From NCBI RefSeq assembly GCF_000621845.1, contig NZ_JHXF01000008.1, positions 173,714 to 237,713 on the forward strand: a DNA stretch of 64,000 nucleotides, in the 5' to 3' direction. Under the pieces are notes generated by a model, which had not been told where the DNA came from, made no database searches, and saw nothing but the letters and a program-made list of their open reading frames with translations. A program made the translations under genes and the position numbers. This DNA comes from Ruminococcus flavefaciens MA2007. GTDB lineage: Bacteria; Bacillota; Clostridia; Oscillospirales; Ruminococcaceae. The stretch's first letter is position 1. Every line of letters starts with the position of its first letter. This document shows, piece after piece, positions 17,655 to 26,263 of the stretch.

Positions 17655-17801
17655 TTACGCGAAGTCCACAAAGCGTAGGATACTATCATTATTTAAATCG
17701 CCAAGTTTATAATCTGCTGCATTTACTGTAACAGGAAAAACCGAACCCGATATTAAGCATATGCCTGACATTATACCTGCTATTATCTTCTTGAATTTCA
17801 T
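17655..17801 (-). pseudogene. Truncated dockerin-protein gene (5' fragment)
   Basis: From ATG at 17801 the frame encodes a clear signal peptide (MKFKKIIAGIMSGICLISG, cleavage near VNAAD) followed by YKLGDLNNDS, the first calcium loop of a dockerin, and then stops after 48 residues. The loop GDLNNDS is like that of the complete dockerin protein at 19020-19913, which also has its dockerin at the N-terminus. The rest of the gene is missing; downstream sequence is unrelated and ends near the 11-bp tandem repeats. Confidence 0.6.
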
Positions 17802-17973
17802 AAACCCACACTCTTTATTTAGATATAATAAATAATAATATAGATTATATGTTAATTCTATACCACATATATTATATATGCAATACATAATTCCAAAAGT
17901 TACAATTGCTTAATAATAAAGGTATAAACGTACAAAAAGTGCGCACCCGTTTTAGATATATTTACAACAAAAA

Positions 17974-17995
17974 GAACCGCTTATTCAAGCGGTCC
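17974..17995 (-). terminator. Terminator of the minus-strand hypothetical gene
   Basis: On the minus strand gaccgctt-gaata-agcggttc is followed by TTTTTG, 24 bases after the stop codon of the gene at 18019-18354. Confidence 0.8.
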
Positions 17996-18018
17996 TTCTG
18001 TTTCAATCATCTTCTGAT

Positions 18019-18354
18019 TCAATTAATTCTGCAAAACACGTGGGAGAGGGCACTTGAAAGCTCAAAGTACTGCTGATTGATCTCATAAGTATCAACGTAC
18101 TCAGCTATTTCCTCTCTCAGATCGCGCGGCTGCTCGTCGTTGTCGATAAGAATGCTGTCCAGCGAATAGTTGAAGTCATGATCCATTGTAAAGATGAGAA
18201 CGCCACAGTCGTTGCATTCTCTCTCCAGTACATGGTTCACAAACTCCTTGCTTACAGGGAGGTATAGACAATCATAATCGTCGTCGTACATATAGGTGTT
18301 TCTTCCTGTTACTACGTCGTCGTAAACCTCGCCCATCATTGCAAATAATCTCAT
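18019..18354 (-). CDS. Small acidic cytoplasmic protein of unknown function
   Basis: The 111-residue protein is strongly acidic with no signal or membrane segment (YDDDYDCLYL, ECNDCGVLIFTMDHDFNY). The alternating Asp/Tyr and the CNDC pair are its notable features; the family is not recognised. The ribosome site aggggg precedes the ATG, and a clear terminator follows, so this is probably a real single gene. Codon use is normal for the window. Confidence 0.65.
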   Translation of the reverse strand: MRLFAMMGEVYDDVVTGRNTYMYDDDYDCLYLPVSKEFVNHVLERECNDCGVLIFTMDHDFNYSLDSILIDNDEQPRDLREEIAEYVDTYEINQQYFELSSALSHVFCRIN

Positions 18355-18658
18355 AAATAAGACCCCCTAAATGAAAAATAAATTATGTACTTATAATACT
18401 CTCAAAAAGGCGATTTGTAAATACCTTTTTTTGAAATGTCACATTTTGTTAATCATATTCGGTATTGTGCTACAAATTCCGCTTAACCATTTGTATAATT
18501 ACTCCATGTATTACGACGTGTTCAACAAAGATTTGTGGACAAAAGTCCGTACACAGGCGGTTTGCAGAGGGTTGATTCTTATTTCGATTATACTATTCGG
18601 ATATTTCAGAGCTGTTCAGCCCGATTTTTCATTTCTGAAATGTACGGTCATCTTATGA

Positions 18659-19014
18659 AAAAAGCAGTCCATAGCCATAGTATTTATACAGAAGTTTTAT
18701 GTTTATTATTGAGAGAACCCCTTTTGAAAAAGGGGACCTCTGACGGAGGACGTCCCCTCTGTCACTGCGTGACATCTCCCCGCACTGCGGGGAGTCACTC
18801 TCAAACTCTCTCCCTAAAACTTTCGTTTTGTTTTTTCTCAGATAGGGCGCTCCTGCATTTTACAGGTTTTTTTATTTATGGTGCGCCCTATCTGAGAAAA
18901 AACCAGATAAAAGTCTTTGGAAAGGGGTATGGGGGAGAACCTTTCCTCAGAAAGGTTTCCCCCATAAATAACTATAAGTTTCTATATAAGTATTTCGGTT
19001 ATGGACTGCTTTTT
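18659..19014 (+). repeat. MITE-like structured repeat, complete copy 2
   Basis: The ends are inverted repeats of about 43 bases: the left begins aaaaagcagtccatagcc and the right, read in reverse, begins aaaaagcagtccataacc. Inside lie hairpins ccccttttgaaaaagggg, the module ctctgacggagg-to-gcggggagtc, and a near-perfect 20-bp stem ttttttctcagatagggcgc/gcgccctatctgagaaaaaa around an inner cctgcattttacagg loop. There is no transposase. It starts within the 18371-18658 stretch that shows no credible gene, and ends 6 bases from the stop codon of the dockerin gene. Confidence 0.75.
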
Positions 19015-19019
19015 GTGTT

Positions 19020-19913
19020 TTACTTAACTCTTTTCATAGTAGTTGAACCCTTTTCGTTTTTTATCGTAAGGGTATCCTCATCGACTGTGAACTCGATAGG
19101 TTTATTATCTCCTTCTGCGTCCTCGGGAACTACCACTTCAAAAGTATTGCCGTTTACCTTATATTGCAGGAACTTATTTATCCATATCTCGCTGTTCTCT
19201 CCGTCGATATTGACAGTCATGGTCGTATCGCCTATATCCTTTTTATTAGAAAGCAAAGCTAACCACAGCATACTCTTATGCAGCTCACCGCCTGTTACCT
19301 TATATGTACCGTTGTAGCCTTCTCCCTTTGTAATGCGCTTCATCTCGAATATAACTTTATCCTCAGAATTCAGAGTGATATAGTCGCCCTCAGACACAAG
19401 CGAACTATAGGGATATACAGTATCCTGATACTTTATGCCGTCAGTACGGAAAGAGAAGTTTTCTGACGAATAAAAGAACATGGAGATATACCCGTCATCT
19501 GTGAACGCTATTCCCTCGGTGTTGTTTTCATCGTCAACAGGGAGCCAGCTGCCCACGATAGTAGGTTCCTTTTTCGGCGGGGGCGGAGGATTCTTCAGAT
19601 AATCCTCAAACTCCATAGTGCCGCTGGTGGACTTGTAAGCGTAGTAGGATAATACCTGCGAAGCGTCAACTGCATTGATCGCGCCGTTATTATCCACATC
19701 TGCGGCTTTTTTCTGCGCTTCAGTGAATTTAGGCGCCTGATTTGTGGATACTCTGGCATATTCCGAGAGTATCTCCGAAGCGTCCACTGCGTTTATGGCA
19801 GAATCGCTGTTTATGTCGCCGAGACTGCCTGCAAACGCCGTAAATCCCGACGTCATAAGCATTACATCAGCAACAGCCGCACTTAGAAAAGCCTTGATCT
19901 TCCTGTTTAACAT
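19020..19913 (-). CDS. Secreted protein with N-terminal dockerin and lipocalin-like C-terminal part
   Basis: The 297-residue product has a signal peptide (about 1-28, FAG cleavage), then two dockerin calcium loops, GDINSDSAINAVDASEIL near 32 and ADVDNNGAINAVDASQVL near 71. A Pro-rich linker NPPPPPKKEP follows, then a beta-rich domain (about 118-297) that begins IVGSW, a lipocalin-like opening. Most dockerins are C-terminal; an N-terminal one is unusual. The protein would dock to a scaffoldin; its binding or enzymatic role is not known. The start follows agaggtgtatcaatt. Confidence 0.8.
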   Translation of the reverse strand: MLNRKIKAFLSAAVADVMLMTSGFTAFAGSLGDINSDSAINAVDASEILSEYARVSTNQAPKFTEAQKKAADVDNNGAINAVDASQVLSYYAYKSTSGTMEFEDYLKNPPPPPKKEPTIVGSWLPVDDENNTEGIAFTDDGYISMFFYSSENFSFRTDGIKYQDTVYPYSSLVSEGDYITLNSEDKVIFEMKRITKGEGYNGTYKVTGGELHKSMLWLALLSNKKDIGDTTMTVNIDGENSEIWINKFLQYKVNGNTFEVVVPEDAEGDNKPIEFTVDEDTLTIKNEKGSTTMKRVK

Positions 19914-19934
19914 AATTGATACACCTCTTCTTTA

Positions 19935-20024
19935 TTAATTTTTTCTCTCTTTTACTGTGATAAAGAACTCTTTGCCGTCATGTCCTGTTGCAGACCATGA
20001 TTCACCATAATTGCTTACACTCAT
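19935..20024 (-). other. Short coding-like stretch upstream of the dockerin gene
   Basis: A minus-strand frame from ATG at 20024 gives 29 residues (SVSNYGESWSATGHDGKEFF then a basic end) and stops 21 bases before the dockerin start. The composition looks like the tail of a secreted protein, and no ribosome site precedes the ATG, so this may be the 3' remnant of a lost gene. The rest of 19914-20251 holds only the Fur promoter. Confidence 0.3.
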
Positions 20025-20183
20025 ATTGCAGTTGGTTTTTGGCAAAAGTTATATAAATTTTTGTATATGTCGCTATTTAATATTTATATTATACTACTCA
20101 TTCAGCATAATGTCAATATTCCGCTGACAGAAGCACTTGCCATATATTGCGAATATTTTTATGAAAAAAGCCATTTTTCGGCG

Positions 20184-20232
20184 TTGACAAGTCAGCAAAA
20201 TCGTGATATAATCGGAGATAATGAAACATTAT
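20184..20232 (+). promoter_or_regulatory. Promoter and Fur/PerR-like operator of the Fur-family gene
   Basis: TTGACA (20184-20189) and TATAAT (20207-20212) are 17 bases apart. A palindrome ATAATG-aaa-CATTAT (20218-20232) covers the transcription start, the right place and shape for autorepression by a Fur/PerR-type protein. Confidence 0.7.
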
Positions 20233-20251
20233 ATGCTGGACGGAGGCAGTG

Positions 20252-20668
20252 ATGAAGAAGGATCAGGGCTATAATACCAGACAGAAAGAAAATCTGCTGA
20301 CATATCTGATGAAAAATAAGGAAAAGCACACCAATGTGCAGGAGATAAGCGCCTTTTTATCAGCTGAGGGAACTCCTGTGGGAGTTGCCACTATATACAG
20401 ACAGCTTGACCGTCTCGTTGAGCAGGGGCTCGTGCGCAAGTACGCCTTTGATGGCAAGACCAGCGCCTGCTATCAGTATATCGAGGACGAGGAAAAGTGC
20501 CGCAGCCATTTCCACCTCAAGTGTCTCAGCTGCGGCAAGCTCATTCATCTCGACTGTGAGCACCTTGCAGAGCTTACACAGCATATCGAAAAGGAACACG
20601 GCTTTTCCATTGATTATTTGCAGACCGTCTTTTACGGACGCTGCTCGGATTGTAAGGACGAAGGCTGA
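20252..20668 (+). CDS. Fur-family metal-dependent regulator (Fur/Zur/PerR)
   Basis: The 138-residue DNA-binding repressor has a winged helix in the first 80 residues (recognition region VGVATIYRQLDRLVEQGLV). The metal part contains SHFHLKC, CGKLIHLDCEH, HIEKEHGF and the structural zinc Cys pairs CxxC near 90-93 and RCSDC near 131-135. Which metal or signal it reads cannot be told from sequence; the missing classic PerR pattern leaves Fur or Zur as alternatives. ATG at 20252, five bases after GGAGG, is preferred over GTG at 20249. Confidence 0.9.
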   Translation: MKKDQGYNTRQKENLLTYLMKNKEKHTNVQEISAFLSAEGTPVGVATIYRQLDRLVEQGLVRKYAFDGKTSACYQYIEDEEKCRSHFHLKCLSCGKLIHLDCEHLAELTQHIEKEHGFSIDYLQTVFYGRCSDCKDEG

Positions 20669-20739
20669 GGCTCGCTCTGTGAGGCGGAGGAGTCCTTGGG
20701 AATGTATATTTTTACGTCCTCGTCTGTTTTATGGGGCAT
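20632..20739 (-). CDS. Candidate 35-residue protein antisense to the fur 3' end
   Basis: On the minus strand a perfect ribosome site, GGAGGTGATATC, leads into ATG at 20739 and a 35-residue frame that begins MPHKTDEDVKIYIPKDSS and continues Ser/Gln/Pro-rich. It overlaps the last 37 bases of the Fur gene on the opposite strand. Such a strong site with proper spacing is rare by chance in an intergenic gap. No clear promoter is seen, and the family is not recognised. Confidence 0.4.
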   Translation of the reverse strand: MPHKTDEDVKIYIPKDSSASQSEPQPSSLQSEQRP

Positions 20740-20821
20740 GATATCACCTCCGAGAATATAATGCCCGAAAGAAAGGATATTTATTCAGACGCGAACTGCG
20801 GTGCGTCAAAGGGAAATCAAG

Positions 20822-22039
20822 ATGACCGATATCATTATTATAGGCGGCGGAGCAGCCGGCTGTTTTGCAGCGGTACAGGCGGCTCGCTTCGGCAAAAGGG
20901 TAGCGCTTTTTGAGAAAAATGAAAAGCTGGGCAGGAAGCTGCGCATAACAGGTAAGGGACGCTGCAACGTGACCAACAACAGCACTGTTGAGGAACACAT
21001 GAAAAATATTCCTGTAAATCCTCGTTTTATGTACAGCTCCTTCTCAGTTTTCGACGCCGAGAGCACTATGAGCTTCTTTGAAGAGCTGGGAGTGCCCTTG
21101 AAGACAGAGCGCGGCAGCAGGGTTTTCCCTGTAAGCGACTGCGCCAACGATATTGCCGACGCTATGGCGAAAGAGATGAAAAAGCTGGGCGTTCAGGTGA
21201 TAAACAAACGCGTTACCAAAATCCTTACGGAAAACGGCGCTGTCTGCGGAGTCAAGGCAGGCGGCGAGGAGTTTTCTGCACCCTCTGTACTTATTGCCTG
21301 CGGCGGAAAATCCTATCCTGCCACAGGCTCAACAGGCGACGGCTATACCCTCGCAGAAGCACTGGGACATACTGTAACAGAGCTGAAGCCGAGCCTTGTA
21401 CCTCTCACATCTCCCGACAAATTCTGTGCAGAAATGATGGGGCTTTCCCTCAGAAACGTTACATTGAAGCTCATGGACGGAGAAAAATGCATATACAGCG
21501 AGCTGGGCGAGATGCTTTTCACTCACTTCGGAGTTTCCGGACCGCTGGTGCTAAGCGCAAGCTCCCATATCCGCGATATGCAGCCCAACAGATACAAGCT
21601 TCTCATAGATTTGAAGCCTGCCCTCTCACCCGAGCAGCTTGACGCACGTATACAGCGAGATTTCGCGGAAAACCTCAACCGCGATTTCCAGAACGGCATA
21701 CGTAAGCTGCTGCCTGCAAAGCTGATACCTGTAGCAGTGAAGCTGTCGGGGATAGCTCCCGAGCAGAAAATAAACGGCATAACCAAGGAGCAGCGCCGAA
21801 AATTCGGGGAGCTGATAAAGGCTTTCCCCGTAAGGATATCGGGATTCCGTCCTATTGACGAGGCTATCATAACCAGCGGCGGTATCTCCACAAAGGAGAT
21901 AAATCCCAAAACTATGGAATCGAAGCTGGTCAGCGGACTGTATTTCGCAGGCGAGGTCATCGACGTTGACGCCTATACAGGCGGATTCAACCTGCAAATA
22001 GCCTTTTCCACGGCGTATACGGCGGCATTGAATATGTAA
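20822..22039 (+). CDS. FAD-dependent oxidoreductase, HI0933/BaiN-like family
   Basis: The flavoprotein has the FAD-binding opening TDIIIIGGGAAGCFAAVQAA, then EKNEKLGRKLRITGKGRCNVTN, which is diagnostic for the HI0933/YhiN/BaiN family, and a C-terminal GGISTKEINPKTMESKLVSGLYFAGEVIDVDAYTGG region (in part) that closes the FAD site. From ATG at 20822 it has 405 residues, the usual length; GTG at 20801 would add seven. Members are linked to bile-acid or other reductions in gut anaerobes, but the substrate here is unknown. Confidence 0.88.
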   Translation: MTDIIIIGGGAAGCFAAVQAARFGKRVALFEKNEKLGRKLRITGKGRCNVTNNSTVEEHMKNIPVNPRFMYSSFSVFDAESTMSFFEELGVPLKTERGSRVFPVSDCANDIADAMAKEMKKLGVQVINKRVTKILTENGAVCGVKAGGEEFSAPSVLIACGGKSYPATGSTGDGYTLAEALGHTVTELKPSLVPLTSPDKFCAEMMGLSLRNVTLKLMDGEKCIYSELGEMLFTHFGVSGPLVLSASSHIRDMQPNRYKLLIDLKPALSPEQLDARIQRDFAENLNRDFQNGIRKLLPAKLIPVAVKLSGIAPEQKINGITKEQRRKFGELIKAFPVRISGFRPIDEAIITSGGISTKEINPKTMESKLVSGLYFAGEVIDVDAYTGGFNLQIAFSTAYTAALNM

Positions 22040-22065
22040 AAAGCAGGCTTTGCTTTATAATTTTT

Positions 22066-22091
22066 AAGGGCGTGATATTTATCACGCCCTT
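22066..22091. terminator. Bidirectional terminator
   Basis: Perfect hairpin aagggcgtga-tattta-tcacgccctt between the oxidoreductase and the convergent GH44 gene. A second hairpin gggcttcc/ggaagccc at 22199-22220 lies closer to the GH44 stop. Confidence 0.8.
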
Positions 22092-22275
22092 TATGTTTGC
22101 TATGCAATCACGGCTGCACCTGCATTGAATGTACTCCCCGAGCTGAAAAAATCATTTTTTTGATGATACAGGGAAATACAAGGAGAGGGCAGGCGAAAGG
22201 GCTTCCATTTTTGGAAGCCCTAAAACTTTAGAAAGAGAGGATTTCATGTTTTATGATAAAGGAGCAAATGGGAGC

Positions 22276-24732
22276 TTATTCCTTTATCTCGGCAGGAAGC
22301 TTGTCTATAAGCTTCAGCAGATACTTCTGTATTGCCAGTGCGTCGTTGTTTGTAACGCCGTCGCCAACGTTGCAGCAGTCTGCATTCTTGAGTCCCTTTT
22401 CGGTGATATGGTGCTCGTCTGTACCGTTCAGACCGAATTTATTCGGATTAGCCAGCTCCTGCATTATCATTACTGCGTCTGAAAGGTCTACTGCACCGTC
22501 AGCGTTTGCGTCGCCGTATAAAACGTCTCCGCTGCCGACTGTAGTAGTTGTCGCAGAAGTAGTTGTGGTCGTGCTGCTACTGGCTGTAGTTGTTGCAGAA
22601 GTAGTGGTTGTAGTTGAAGTATCAGGCTTTACAGTAGGAGTTTCGCCCTGTGCGTACTCATAAACTACCTGAATGCTTGAATACTTGACCTCTATCTTGT
22701 CCTCTGCGGAAGCCTCGCTCTTTTCGGAAGCGTCCCACCATTTCTGGAGCTCGAACTTGCCGTCTGCGATAGTAGCTTCAAGGTCTTCCGATACCTTGTC
22801 AGCGCCCTCGCCTGTGGTCTTTGTGAGCATACCGTCGAACTTGACTGTAGCGGATACCTTGTTGCCAAGAGGCATTGAGTAATCCTTGTAAGTCCAGAAG
22901 TTCTCGCCGTCCTTGGAAACAGCGTTCATGCATACTGCACAGCCTGCTGTAGCCCAGCTTGAACCTGCGCTTGAAGTAACAGCGCCGTTGATGACTATTT
23001 TTGAGAGGTGCTTTGCGTCCTCGACAGGAACTACTACGAAGCCCTTGTCGTTGGTCAGCTTCTCGATATCTGTGTATTCCTTTGTAACGAGGTCGGTCTT
23101 TGTTTCCTCATAGGTCTTGAGGTCGCTGAAAGCGTCAGCCTTGTCGGAAACGACTACCATAGCTGCCGAGAAAGCAGGGAGGTCAACGCTTACGCTGTTG
23201 TCCTTGACGTCCTTGATAACGTCGATGAGTTTTATTTTCTCGTCGTCGCCGTAGATAGCGTAAACAGCTGCGGACTTGTAGTCTTTTTCGGCGTTCTTGA
23301 GGTCGATAGTTGCGTTTTCCTTTTCTGTCATGTTCTTGTTTGTGACCATAACAGTTACTGTAGAGTCGTCCTTAGCGTTTACAGCAGCGTAAGTGCTGGA
23401 CTTGGAAACGTCCTCGGACTTTGCAGGGATAAGGGTATCGCCGAAGCAGCCGCCCTTTCCGTCGTAGTTTGTATAGAGGTTGATACCCGAAACGATGAAC
23501 GGCTCGCCGCCCCAGAGAGTAGCGAAGTAAACGCCCTGATCCGCATAGCAGCCGAGAGCTTCTACCTGTGCGATAGTACCTGATGTATCGTCGCCGCCGC
23601 CGAAGTTATACTCGGAGATACCCAGCTTTGTGCCTGGGTAGTACTTGTCGATAGACGCCTGGATCGTAGGAAGTATCGGTACGTTCTCCATGCACCACTG
23701 ACCTATCCAGCTGTTTTCAACGAAGCCCTTTTCGTAAAGTGTACGAACTGACTGAACTCTGTCCTCAGCGCCCTTTCTTGCGGACTCTGAGTAGTAGTGG
23801 ATATCGAGAACATCGAGGAGTCTTGTGCCGCACTCCTCCGAAGCCTTGTGCATATCGTCGAGGTAGCTGTCAAGATACCAGTGGTAGTTGTTTTCAGCCT
23901 TTACCTTTTCCCATTCGTCGTGCTGGTCGTCGTCATCGAGGTGGTCGAAAGCTGTGTATCCGTACAGTGCAGGACCGAATACTTCAGCGTTTGGATCGAG
24001 TTTCTTGACGTTCTTAGCCATTTCAATGGACTTTGTCTTGAGCTCCTCGATAGTAACAGGCTCGGGGTGCATTCTGCTGTGTGTGTCGTTCCAGAGAACA
24101 GGCTCGTTATCGAGGCTGTAGCCCTGTATACCTGTCTTTGACTTTGAGTCGCCCAGCTTCTTGATGATGTAGTTTACGTACTCGTCCATGTAAACTACGC
24201 CGTCTGTCAGGTCGGGAGTCTCTGCGAAATCGGAGCCCTTTGTAAGAACTACCTTGTTCCAGCGGTCTGAGGGAGCCTTTTCTTCTTCTGTTACAGTACC
24301 CTTCTTATCAGCAGAAACATAGCCTGCAAGCTGGAGGGTGGTCAGCTTGTAGCCAACATTGTTCTTGGCTGCGTCCTTTGAGAGCTGCTGAACGCAGTCT
24401 GCGGGATCGTCGGATTCCGAGAGGTTGGTATCCGAGCTGTGCTTCCAGTCCGAACCTGCGTTGGAAGCGTTTGTCTCCCAGTTGTAGGCTGTCATACGGT
24501 TACCGCCCTGACGAACGGAATTAGTCTTGACGTCCTTGAGAGGAGTTGTATACTGGTTAACGCCGTATATGAGAGGGGATATTTCCTTTTTTTCGCCCTT
24601 GAGGTCAACGGTTATCTTCATGTCATAGCCGTCAGCCGCATTAACGGCTGCCTGAGGGATACCGTTCATGGGCGCTGTGAGTGCGCAGCCTGTTACAACG
24701 CAGGCTGCAAGAAACGCTGCTGTTTTTTTCAT
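22276..24732 (-). CDS. GH44 endoglucanase/xyloglucanase with accessory module and C-terminal dockerin
   Basis: The cellulosomal enzyme cuts beta-1,4-glucans. It has 818 residues: signal peptide about 1-33; GH44 catalytic part about 35-540, with acid/base E210 in SLDNEPVLWND and nucleophile E374 in GISEYNFGGG; a beta-rich, probably carbohydrate-binding module about 545-710; a Thr/Ser linker about 718-750; and a dockerin with loops GDANADGAVDLSDAV near 755 and a divergent second loop NVGDGVTNNDALAI near 796. The latter resembles R. flavefaciens-type dockerins. The start has cggaggaaaacat. The XRE regulator gene lies 62 bases upstream, probably on the same transcript. Confidence 0.92.
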   Translation of the reverse strand: MKKTAAFLAACVVTGCALTAPMNGIPQAAVNAADGYDMKITVDLKGEKKEISPLIYGVNQYTTPLKDVKTNSVRQGGNRMTAYNWETNASNAGSDWKHSSDTNLSESDDPADCVQQLSKDAAKNNVGYKLTTLQLAGYVSADKKGTVTEEEKAPSDRWNKVVLTKGSDFAETPDLTDGVVYMDEYVNYIIKKLGDSKSKTGIQGYSLDNEPVLWNDTHSRMHPEPVTIEELKTKSIEMAKNVKKLDPNAEVFGPALYGYTAFDHLDDDDQHDEWEKVKAENNYHWYLDSYLDDMHKASEECGTRLLDVLDIHYYSESARKGAEDRVQSVRTLYEKGFVENSWIGQWCMENVPILPTIQASIDKYYPGTKLGISEYNFGGGDDTSGTIAQVEALGCYADQGVYFATLWGGEPFIVSGINLYTNYDGKGGCFGDTLIPAKSEDVSKSSTYAAVNAKDDSTVTVMVTNKNMTEKENATIDLKNAEKDYKSAAVYAIYGDDEKIKLIDVIKDVKDNSVSVDLPAFSAAMVVVSDKADAFSDLKTYEETKTDLVTKEYTDIEKLTNDKGFVVVPVEDAKHLSKIVINGAVTSSAGSSWATAGCAVCMNAVSKDGENFWTYKDYSMPLGNKVSATVKFDGMLTKTTGEGADKVSEDLEATIADGKFELQKWWDASEKSEASAEDKIEVKYSSIQVVYEYAQGETPTVKPDTSTTTTTSATTTASSSTTTTTSATTTTVGSGDVLYGDANADGAVDLSDAVMIMQELANPNKFGLNGTDEHHITEKGLKNADCCNVGDGVTNNDALAIQKYLLKLIDKLPAEIKE

Positions 24733-24794
24733 ATGTTTTCCTCCGTTTTTTTTATAATCTCCGCCGCAGTGCAGGACAGCGGATAATTAGCCTG

Positions 24795-25691
24795 TTATAA
24801 TTCGCCCTCGCCCCACCACGGCACCTGAGGGACTACCTCGTCCTGTTCGCCGTTCTCGCGTCTGAAAGCTCCCTGAGACCATTCCTCCACATTGGGATCC
24901 ATGTATTTCAGGTAGTTGGTAATGGTCTTTGCGAGCACCAGTATCAGCGTAAGGGGTATCTGGTGGGTATAACCGTAGAGTATTACGGGCAGGTCGTTGA
25001 TGTCGGCGGATACTCGCCAAACCAGTCCGAAGCGGTCGAGCCTGTCTATGATGTGCTGTACCTTTTCAGTGGGGATACCGAGCTTTTCTGATATCATAGC
25101 CACCGAGAACATCTTGTTCCTGACGCTTGCGCCTAAGTAGCTGATTATGCTGATAGCGTCATCGTCGGCAAGGGTATTGAAAAGGCGTATCATGTTGGTA
25201 GTATCGCCGAAGTAGGAATTAACGCCGTTTTCGGGTATCTCTAAAAAGCAGAAGTAACGCAGGTCCTCGCTGATACGCGACAGTGCTAACTCGCGATCGG
25301 TTTTGAGACCTGCGTAGGTCTCATGCTCGTAGCTTTCCCGAAGCCGTCCTACTGTATCGGTATTGGGATTGCAGGCACAAAGGGCAGAGTACATGATGCG
25401 CATGAACTTCTCGGAGCGCTTATCAGGTGGAGTTGCACGAAGCTCGTCATCAACGAGCTGTTCGATGTCCCGTCGGCTGTCTGTTATCTTTACGCCGAAC
25501 AGTGAATCAAGAGAGGTATTGAGCTCCTTGGCAAGCTGTGGAAGGAGCTCGCCGTCAGGGTAGCTGGAATTTTCCCATTTTGAGACAGCTTGAGGGGAAA
25601 CATTCATACGCGAAGCAAGCTGCTCCTGAGTAAGTCCCAGTTCTTTGCGGCGTTTTACGAGATTTATCCTGAAAATGCTTTTCTTGTCCAT
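24795..25691 (-). CDS. XRE-family helix-turn-helix regulator with large C-terminal domain
   Basis: The 298-residue protein has a lambda-repressor-type helix-turn-helix in residues 8-62 (RKELGLTQEQLASRMNVSPQ, then AVSKWENSSYPD). The remaining 230 residues contain a second winged-helix-like stretch near 190-245 (FSVAMISEKLGIPTEKVQHI). It begins behind gggaggtgtgcc and precedes GH44 in the same direction, so it may control that gene in response to a sugar or wall signal. The C-terminal family is not recognised. Confidence 0.8.
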   Translation of the reverse strand: MDKKSIFRINLVKRRKELGLTQEQLASRMNVSPQAVSKWENSSYPDGELLPQLAKELNTSLDSLFGVKITDSRRDIEQLVDDELRATPPDKRSEKFMRIMYSALCACNPNTDTVGRLRESYEHETYAGLKTDRELALSRISEDLRYFCFLEIPENGVNSYFGDTTNMIRLFNTLADDDAISIISYLGASVRNKMFSVAMISEKLGIPTEKVQHIIDRLDRFGLVWRVSADINDLPVILYGYTHQIPLTLILVLAKTITNYLKYMDPNVEEWSQGAFRRENGEQDEVVPQVPWWGEGEL

Positions 25692-25911
25692 GGCACACCT
25701 CCCACTCTCTGTGCTTTCTACAATCTATTGTATCACCACTTGCGGTTGAGTGCAAGCGAATAAAAATAGACAAATAACAACCAATAGTTGAATTTGTAAG
25801 AAGAATCATTCAAAACGGAGTGCAAAACAGTTATATATCTTTCCAAATTCAAATATCAGTTCATTTTTGCATGGGATTATAGTTTTTGTTGAATAAAAAA
25901 CCCCGAAAACG

Positions 25912-26252
25912 GGGAGCAATGAACGTAATACTGTACATAAAGGCTTGTGTTATTATTGAGATGACTTGTTTGAAAAAAGTTCATTCTCATACTCTCTCTA
26001 AAGCTCTTGTTTTCATTTTTTTCGTGACAGAGCCCTAATGAAAAAAGCCCCTCTGTAAAAATTACAGAGGGCTCTGTCGCGGAAAAAAACAGATAAAAGT
26101 CTTTGGAAAAGGGTTCGGGTGACTCCCCGCAGTGCGGGGAGATGTCCGAAGGACAGAGGGGCGCGCCTCCGTCAGAGGAGAACCTTTCTTCAGAAAGGTT
26201 TTTCCCGATAAAAACACAGACCTGTATACAAATATCACGGTCATGCTGTCCG
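25912..26252 (+). repeat. MITE-like structured repeat, copy 3 (divergent)
   Basis: This copy shares the ttattattgaga left part, the ctctctaaagctcttgttttc block, the tagged cagataaaagtctttggaaa block, the gtgactccccgc module and the right end cacggtcatgctgtcc. Its central stem is gacagagccct/agggctctgtc rather than gatagggcgc/gcgccctatc: the sequence differs but the pairing is kept. A separate small terminator-like ccccg-aaaa-cgggg at 25897-25910 precedes it. Nothing else is seen in 25692-26263. Confidence 0.7.
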
Positions 26253-26263
26253 TTTGCGGGGAA

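Noticed and set aside
18371..18658. A 95-residue hydrophobic frame
   Set aside because: AT-rich, no ribosome site and adjacent to a MITE-like repeat; composition not like a real membrane protein in this genome.
22253..24141. Long plus-strand frames opposite the GH44 gene
   Set aside because: They are antisense reflections of its Thr-rich linker and domain codons and have no ribosome sites.
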